Of a stretch of DNA of 10,266 nt, positions 6,252 to 10,266 are shown piece after piece. Within the stretch, counting starts at the first letter, position 1; each line of letters begins with the position of its first letter. This DNA comes from an uncultured Clostridia bacterium (GTDB lineage Bacteria > Bacillota > Clostridia > Lachnospirales > Anaerotignaceae), in contig CAJUKL010000062.1 of the NCBI GenBank assembly GCA_910587195.1, positions 1 through 10,266 of the forward strand, given 5' to 3'. The translations under genes and the position numbers were made by a program. The notes under the pieces are model-generated. The model had not been told where the DNA came from and ran no database searches. It was given only the letters and a program-made list of their open reading frames with translations.

Positions 6252-8003
6252 TTGAATCAGTCAATTAAGCGTTCTATATTTTTTCGTGTATTTGCTATTT
6301 TAATTGCTGTAGTGATAAGCGGAATTATTACCATTGGAAGCTTTGGACGTGTAAAAAAGGCAAGTCAACAAGAACAAGACTTTATTTCGTTAAATAATGC
6401 TGTTTTAACTGCTCAGATGTCGCATTTTCAATGGTTAGAAGGACTAGAATCTTTTTTAAGTTTTAATACTCCGTTTACAGGCAGCTTAGACCATACAGCT
6501 TGTGGTTTTGGTAATTTGTTATATAATACAGACCAGACAGGCTGGCCAACTTCTGTTGTGGCAAAACTCGATAGTATGAAATCTATTCATGAAAAAATAC
6601 ATACCACAGCATCACAAATTATTGAGCTTAGAGATACAGATTATGAAAGGGCAAAACAAATTTATTTAGAACAAACAAGACAATATGTTTTGGCTCTTTC
6701 TGGACAAATGACTTCCTTAGTAGAATCCACAGAAGAACTATTAGGAGATAGTGAAATAGAAATTACAAGAGTGTCTAACGTTTCTACAAAATGTACTATT
6801 GTTGCAATTATATTTGTATTTATCACTGTATTAATATTGTTTAGATACAATATAAAAAGCATTGTAAATCCTATTTTAATTATTACAGAAGCAAGCAAAA
6901 AATTATCAGAAGGTAGATTAGATTTTCAAATTCCTTATAGTTCTACAAATGAAATTGGTGTTTTAGCAGATACACTTAATTTTTCCGTACAAGAATTAGA
7001 AAAATATGTACATGAAATTAGGCGTTCTATGGAAATGATGGCAGCAGGACAATTAAATGTTACATCAGAATTTGAATTTCGGGGTGAATTTAGAGAAATT
7101 CAAAATTCTATTTTAAAATTTCAAGATGTTCTTGCAGAAACCGTTAAAAGTATACAGCAAGCAGGTTTATTGGTTGCAAGTGAATCAGAACATGTTTCAA
7201 CGGGTGCGCAAGTATTATCACAAGGTGCTACAGAACAAGCCAGCTCCGTAGAAGAATTGGTTGCTACAACAACTGATATTCGTAACCATGTTACAGAAAA
7301 TGAAAAAAATACAAAAGTGGCAAATTCTCAAGTAACAGATGTAACAACAGCCATTTTAAATAGCAATGAGCAAATGAAAAATATGATTTCTGCAATGGAA
7401 AATATTAATGTTAGTTCCAATGAAATTAACAAAATTATTAAGACAATAGAAGATATTGCATTTCAAACAAATATTCTTGCACTAAATGCAGCTGTAGAAG
7501 CAGCAAGAGCAGGTGTTGCAGGAAAAGGTTTTGCTGTTGTAGCAGATGAAGTGCGAAATCTTGCTAGTAAAAGTGCAGAAGCAGCAAAAAATACAACATC
7601 TTTAATTGAAACTTCTATCAAAGCAGTAAAAAATGGTACAGAAATTGCAGCCGAAACGGCAAATTTACTTTCTTCTGTTGTAGAAGGTGCAAAGGGAATT
7701 GTTTCTGTGGTAGATAAAATTGCAGCAGATTTTTCATGGCAAGCAGAAGCTATTGAACAAGTAACAGAAGGAATTAGCCAAGTTTCTAGCGTTGTGCAGA
7801 CCACAACTGCAACAGCCGAAGAAAATGCTGCATCTAGTGAAGAACTTTCTTCTCAAGCACAGATACTTAGAAATTTAGTATCTAAATTTAGATTGGAAAA
7901 AGAAACTGGTTTTTCTAGTAATCCTGAGAATAGTTATTATGATAGCTATGATGATGATACTACTGAGTATAATAAAGTGCAAGAAAATTTCGATAAATAT
8001 TAA
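6252..8003 (+). CDS. methyl-accepting chemotaxis protein with an extracellular CZB-like zinc-binding domain
   Basis: A transmembrane chemoreceptor that would signal to CheA/CheW and steer motility. Seen, 583 residues in order: membrane segment 1 (about 12-31); extracellular region (about 32-180); membrane segment 2 (about 181-197); HAMP (about 198-250) and a second HAMP-like stretch (about 251-300); then the long coiled-coil signalling domain. Its tip, EDIAFQTNILALNAAVEAAR (400-419), is followed by GKGFAVVADEVRNLA. The extracellular part contains SHFQW (His58, Trp61), LDHTACGFG (His81, Cys84) and HEKIH (His113, His117). This matches the CZB (chemoreceptor zinc-binding) pattern, whose zinc site is three His and one Cys; His58, Cys84, His113 and His117 are the natural candidates. 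The tail is acidic and Tyr-rich, with no NWETF-type pentapeptide. The start is TTG, with GAGG (6241-6244) 7 bases upstream. The zinc role is inferred from the motif; the receptor call is certain. Confidence 0.95.
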   Translation: MNQSIKRSIFFRVFAILIAVVISGIITIGSFGRVKKASQQEQDFISLNNAVLTAQMSHFQWLEGLESFLSFNTPFTGSLDHTACGFGNLLYNTDQTGWPTSVVAKLDSMKSIHEKIHTTASQIIELRDTDYERAKQIYLEQTRQYVLALSGQMTSLVESTEELLGDSEIEITRVSNVSTKCTIVAIIFVFITVLILFRYNIKSIVNPILIITEASKKLSEGRLDFQIPYSSTNEIGVLADTLNFSVQELEKYVHEIRRSMEMMAAGQLNVTSEFEFRGEFREIQNSILKFQDVLAETVKSIQQAGLLVASESEHVSTGAQVLSQGATEQASSVEELVATTTDIRNHVTENEKNTKVANSQVTDVTTAILNSNEQMKNMISAMENINVSSNEINKIIKTIEDIAFQTNILALNAAVEAARAGVAGKGFAVVADEVRNLASKSAEAAKNTTSLIETSIKAVKNGTEIAAETANLLSSVVEGAKGIVSVVDKIAADFSWQAEAIEQVTEGISQVSSVVQTTTATAEENAASSEELSSQAQILRNLVSKFRLEKETGFSSNPENSYYDSYDDDTTEYNKVQENFDKY

Positions 8004-8011
8004 GAATTGAT

Positions 8012-8041
8012 AAAAGAAGATAGAAAAACTATCTTCTTTTC
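8012..8041 (+). terminator. rho-independent terminator after the chemoreceptor gene
   Basis: AAAAGAAGATAG (8012-8023), loop AAAAA (8024-8028), CTATCTTCTTTT (8029-8040): a 12-bp perfect stem. The 3' TTTT can serve either as stem or as the start of the T-rich tail TTTTCTATTAT. It begins 8 bases after the stop. The stem is A+T-rich, so some readthrough into the next gene is plausible. Confidence 0.75.
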
Positions 8042-8068
8042 TATTATAAAAAATAAGGAGATAGAAAA

Positions 8069-8575
8069 ATGATACAAAGGTTTAAAAACTTTATCCCATC
8101 AGTAGGAAAAGATACTTATATTTTTCCCAATGCTCTTTTACTAGGAAATGTTATAATCGGAGAAAAATGTATTGTATATCCGAATGTTGTGATAAGAGGC
8201 GAAAAACACAAAGCAGTAATAGGAGATGGCACAAATATACAAGAAAATAGCTGTATCCATGTGGAAGTAGATGCAGATGTTATAATTGGGAAAAATGTAA
8301 CCATAGGACATAATGCCATTATACACGCCTGCACCATAGAAAATAATTGTGTGATTGGTATGGGGGCAATTATTCAAAATGGTGCTGTAATAGAAGAAAA
8401 TTGTATCATAGGAGCAGGAAGTGTTGTACCAGTTAATATGGTTATACCAAAAGGGCATGTTGCTTATGGTGTACCTGCAAAGGTCATTCGGGAATTAAAA
8501 AAAGAGGATTATGAAGAAATTAGAGAATCGGCAGAGGAATACCAGGAATATAGAAAAGCATTAGAGGAAACTTAA
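8069..8575 (+). CDS. gamma-class carbonic anhydrase-like hexapeptide-repeat protein (YrdA/PaaY type)
   Basis: A 168-residue left-handed beta-helix protein. Seen: repeated hexapeptide-like steps (VIIGEK, AVIGDG, VIIGKN, VTIGHN, CVIGMG, CIIGAG) with the family order NIQENSCIHV, IGHNAIIHACTI, IGMGAIIQNGAVIEE, IGAGSVV, then the closing GVPAKVIREL and a C-terminal helix. His64, His81 and His86 occupy the positions of the three zinc-ligand histidines of the gamma carbonic anhydrase family. The usual RGD after the first coils is RGE here (Arg43-Glu45), a mild change. Family members include true carbonic anhydrases but also many proteins of unproven activity, so hydration of CO2 is possible rather than shown. 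AAGGAG (8055-8060) lies 8 bases before the ATG. No promoter is evident between the preceding terminator and this gene, so readthrough may feed it. Its stop codon lies within the flank repeat of the MITE-like element. Confidence 0.9.
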   Translation: MIQRFKNFIPSVGKDTYIFPNALLLGNVIIGEKCIVYPNVVIRGEKHKAVIGDGTNIQENSCIHVEVDADVIIGKNVTIGHNAIIHACTIENNCVIGMGAIIQNGAVIEENCIIGAGSVVPVNMVIPKGHVAYGVPAKVIRELKKEDYEEIRESAEEYQEYRKALEET

Positions 8576-8577
8576 AA

Positions 8578-8820
8578 GTTTTCAGGCTGTCAATAAACTT
8601 CTTTGTTTCGTTTGCAAAAGAAAAAGGGGGTGGTCAAGCTTTTTCCAAAAAGTTTGCGACGACCGGAATGAAATGGAAACCAGTATCTCAAGGTTTTTAC
8701 GCTTGCAAGCGCGTTTTTGAAGAAGTTTGGGGAAACTTTTCACAAGTGAAAAAAGTTTCCCCAAGAACTTCCGACTTTTATCACGTTTATAATAGACCAC
8801 TTTTTTGACAAGCCGGAAAG
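8578..8820. mobile_element. MITE-like non-coding repeat element with imperfect terminal inverted repeats
   Basis: Seen: the left end GTTTTCAGGCTGTCAATAAA and the reverse complement of the right end CTTTCCGGCTTGTCAAAAAA match at most positions with one single-base gap. Both ends are flanked by TTAAAA (8572-8577 and 8821-8826), a possible target duplication. The interior is visibly less A+T-rich than its surroundings and holds a long hairpin, a 12-bp palindrome CGCTTGCAAGCG (8700-8711) and a GGTC (8633-8636)/GACC (8660-8663) stem. It encodes no transposase. The left flank repeat contains the TAA stop of the preceding gene, so that frame is intact. A+T-rich flank repeats can arise by chance; the inverted ends are the stronger evidence. 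An alternative is a dispersed structured element of non-transposon origin. Confidence 0.55.
8722..8771. repeat. long inverted repeat / hairpin inside the MITE-like element
   Basis: The arm at 8722-8743 (GAAGTTTGGGGAAACTTTT then CAC) pairs with 8746-8771 (GTG, A-run, GTTTCCCCA, AGAACTTC) through about 20 base pairs, with two small bulges and a very tight loop. It is near-symmetrical, so it would form in transcripts from either strand. No T-tract follows it, so it is not a standard terminator; it may act as an RNA-stability or attenuating structure. Confidence 0.75.
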
Positions 8821-8914
8821 TTAAAAATTCTTTTATTTTTTTCCTTTCTACTCGTACTATTTTTGTTTGCAAAAATAAATCCGTTAAAAAATTCTTACAC
8901 TTTTTAAAACAGTA

Positions 8915-8943
8915 TTTACAAATATAAAAGATATTGTTATGAT
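8915..8943 (+). promoter_or_regulatory. predicted promoter of the duplicated-domain secreted protein
   Basis: TTTACA (8915-8920), a 17-base spacer and TATGAT (8938-8943), with TG at 8935-8936 giving an extended -10 TGTTATGAT. An in-frame ATG at 8939 lies inside this -10, which supports starting translation at 8975 instead. Confidence 0.55.
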
Positions 8944-8974
8944 TAAAAAAAGTGTTTGTAGGAGGGGAAACAAT

Positions 8975-10165
8975 ATGAAGATAGGAAAAATGCTATTCGT
9001 CTTGTTGTTTTGTTTGCTGTGCAATACTATTGTGTTTGCAGCCGAAATGGATAGAGAACAATTCTTTGACTTGCAAAATAGCAAAAATACAACAAGAATA
9101 GAAATCATAGAAAAAGAAACAGGAAATATTGTCAATGTTACCAAGGAAGAAGAAATCAAAAAGACCTATGAAATTTTAGAAAAAATGAATTTTTCTAAAA
9201 TGATGACATATGATGCTTATGTCAGAGAGAATAAAATTGGCACTAGTAATTATACTCTAAAATTTTATCAAGGTGATACTCCTAGTAAAGAAATAGAAGT
9301 TACTAAAGAAAAAATATATAACAACAAATGGATATTTTTTCCGCAGGAAATACCAAATGATTTTTATTACTTTATAAGATATTTATCCTTTATTAATCCA
9401 AGTTATAAAAAGACTTTTTTAGAAGAAGATTTTTATAAGAATATAATTCTTTTTAAAGATAATATTATTATATTTACAAAAAATAAGCCTTATCTTAATG
9501 AAAATAACCAAATTATGGCAGAATTTAAAACATTAAATGTGGTTTTAAATACAAATGCTGCTTATGATGTTTTTTCTCAAAAAGTTACTATTAATGGTAT
9601 GGAAAATTCTCTGTATGGGGAACAAAAAGAAGGAGTTACTTATGTGGCTGTAGAGGAGTTTGCAAGTTTACTTTCCTACGATAGTCTTTGGGATGATACT
9701 TTAAAAATATTGTCTATCCAAGAGCCAAAAAATCATAACGAAAGATGGGAAAAATTAAGAGGAATTCCAGAAATTTATGGAAATCTTAATACTGTATTTG
9801 AAGATATGTCATTACAGCAATTTTTAAATATGCCTTTTACTAAAATGACAATTAAAAATGAAAAAACAAATTATACTACTACTATCAGCGACGAAAATGA
9901 TATACAACAACTGCAGGAAATATGGAATCATACAACAGTCTATCAGATTGAAAAACAAAAAAATCAAGTGGATGAACCAATTTTTCGCTATGCTATTACC
10001 TTATATCAAGATGATATACCAAGCAAAACATTTTTTATGACTTCTGAAAATGTAATCAAAGATGATGTACATAGAATAAGCATTAGTACAGAGTTTTTTG
10101 ACTGGATTTATCACATTAGTGAAATGACCTATGCAAAAGCTTTATTATCCCATTGGAAAATATAA
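8975..10165 (+). CDS. secreted protein: stalk domain flanked by two copies of an unrecognised domain
   Basis: A 396-residue exported protein with no recognised overall family. Seen: a signal peptide at about 1-23 (KIGK, hydrophobic core, TIVFA before AEMD). Domain A (about 39-138) includes IEIIEKETGNIVNVT, YTLKFYQGDTPSKEIEVT and a C-terminal FYYFIRYL. The central copper-amine-oxidase-N-like stalk domain (about 153-250) ends YVAVEEFASLLSYDSLWDDT then LKILSI. Domain B (about 287-386) includes MTIKNEKTNYTTTIS, YAITLYQDDIPSKTFFMTS and FFDWIYHI. Domains A and B align in the same order, so they are an internal duplication. Each resembles small extracytoplasmic domains of Clostridia that take the form 'I.I...G....ITD..EI..I' (DUF5301-like by memory, unconfirmed). 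GGAGGGG (8961-8967) lies 7 bases before the ATG at 8975; starting there also gives a normal signal peptide. Surface location is well supported; function is unknown. Confidence 0.8.
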   Translation: MKIGKMLFVLLFCLLCNTIVFAAEMDREQFFDLQNSKNTTRIEIIEKETGNIVNVTKEEEIKKTYEILEKMNFSKMMTYDAYVRENKIGTSNYTLKFYQGDTPSKEIEVTKEKIYNNKWIFFPQEIPNDFYYFIRYLSFINPSYKKTFLEEDFYKNIILFKDNIIIFTKNKPYLNENNQIMAEFKTLNVVLNTNAAYDVFSQKVTINGMENSLYGEQKEGVTYVAVEEFASLLSYDSLWDDTLKILSIQEPKNHNERWEKLRGIPEIYGNLNTVFEDMSLQQFLNMPFTKMTIKNEKTNYTTTISDENDIQQLQEIWNHTTVYQIEKQKNQVDEPIFRYAITLYQDDIPSKTFFMTSENVIKDDVHRISISTEFFDWIYHISEMTYAKALLSHWKI

Positions 10166-10186
10166 AATTTTTTAGAAAGGGTAAAA

Positions 10187-10266
10187 ATGAAAATCAGAAA
10201 ATATATACCATTAAAACTAATCTACTTCATTAAGACTTTCACTATCAAAGATACCATTGTATCCAT
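10187..10266 (+). CDS. possible 5' end of a gene running off the window
   Basis: An ATG 6 bases after AGAAAGGG (10174-10181 region) opens a frame for 26 codons to the window edge, beginning MKIRKYIPLKLIYFIKTF. It is basic and hydrophobic, with no family visible. It lies 21 bases after the previous stop, which would suit co-transcription. The opposite strand offers a competing reading: the 3' end of a gene at 10217-10264 encoding GYNGIFDSESLNEVD and a stop. The two overlap and only one is likely real. Confidence 0.3.
   Translation, partial: MKIRKYIPLKLIYFIKTFTIKDTIVS

Noticed and set aside
7463..7804. Minus-strand 113-residue frame antisense to the chemoreceptor
   Set aside because: The Ala/Ser/Thr-rich content mirrors the repetitive coiled-coil codons of the receptor on the other strand; no independent gene signals.
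8582..8872. Minus-strand 96-residue frame over the intergenic region
   Set aside because: It lies mostly within the MITE-like inverted-repeat element, is Lys/Arg-rich and low in complexity, and shows no convincing ribosome site; frames like this commonly arise from such repeats.
8939..8974. ATG start at 8939 for the duplicated-domain protein
   Set aside because: It lies inside the predicted -10 hexamer, and it would put 12 extra residues before a normal signal peptide; 8975 has a good ribosome site.
8884..9159. Minus-strand 91-residue hydrophobic frame
   Set aside because: It overlaps the signal-peptide region of a well-supported + strand gene, and its hydrophobicity is the complement of Lys/Glu/Asn-rich codons.
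1..10266. CRISPR array, tRNA, rRNA or riboswitch
   Set aside because: No regularly spaced direct repeats, no cloverleaf-like segments and no recognisable aptamer core were seen in the intergenic regions.

Overview
The window reads as chromosomal DNA from a low-GC, Gram-positive-type anaerobe, most likely a member of the Clostridia (Lachnospiraceae or relatives). This rests on strongly A+T-rich coding sequence, G-rich Shine-Dalgarno sites (GGGAGG, GGAGGGG, AAGGAG) 5 to 9 bases before starts, two TTG starts, short intergenic gaps, and several secreted proteins with copper-amine-oxidase-N-type 'stalk' domains, which are typical of Clostridia. The species is not identifiable from the sequence alone. 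All confidently called genes lie on the + strand.

Layout. Bases 1-55 look like the right end of an IS200/IS605-family element (end of tnpB and of its omega RNA scaffold), with the rest of the element outside the window. It abuts a YihY/BrkB-family membrane protein (67-921). A promoter at 932-960 then serves a secreted stalk-domain protein (991-2019), followed 60 bases later by an unrecognised small polytopic membrane protein (2080-2535). Glycogen phosphorylase (2711-5161) is a self-contained transcription unit with a good promoter (2632-2660) and a perfect 13-bp terminator hairpin (5199-5228). The next unit starts at an extended -10 promoter carrying a 12-bp palindrome and contains a Met-rich lipoprotein (TTG start, 5339-6208) and, 43 bases later, a methyl-accepting chemotaxis protein (TTG start, 6252-8003), ending at a hairpin terminator (8012-8041). 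A gamma-class carbonic anhydrase-like hexapeptide-repeat protein (8069-8575) follows. A MITE-like repeat of about 243 bp sits exactly at its stop codon (8578-8820). The last full gene (8975-10165) is a secreted protein with a central stalk domain between two diverged copies of one domain. The window closes in an undecided gene fragment.

How the genes fit together. This is mostly core chromosome rather than a single pathway: carbon storage (GlgP), a housekeeping hexapeptide protein, and a set of envelope proteins. The most coherent functional group is the lipoprotein plus chemoreceptor pair. The chemoreceptor's extracellular loop carries what looks like a complete 3-His/1-Cys CZB (chemoreceptor zinc-binding) site, and the lipoprotein made from the same apparent transcript would sit on the same side of the membrane. 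No CRISPR array, tRNA, rRNA or recognisable defence system is present. The two small mobile-element traces (1-55 and 8578-8820) both lie at gene edges and leave the neighbouring genes intact.
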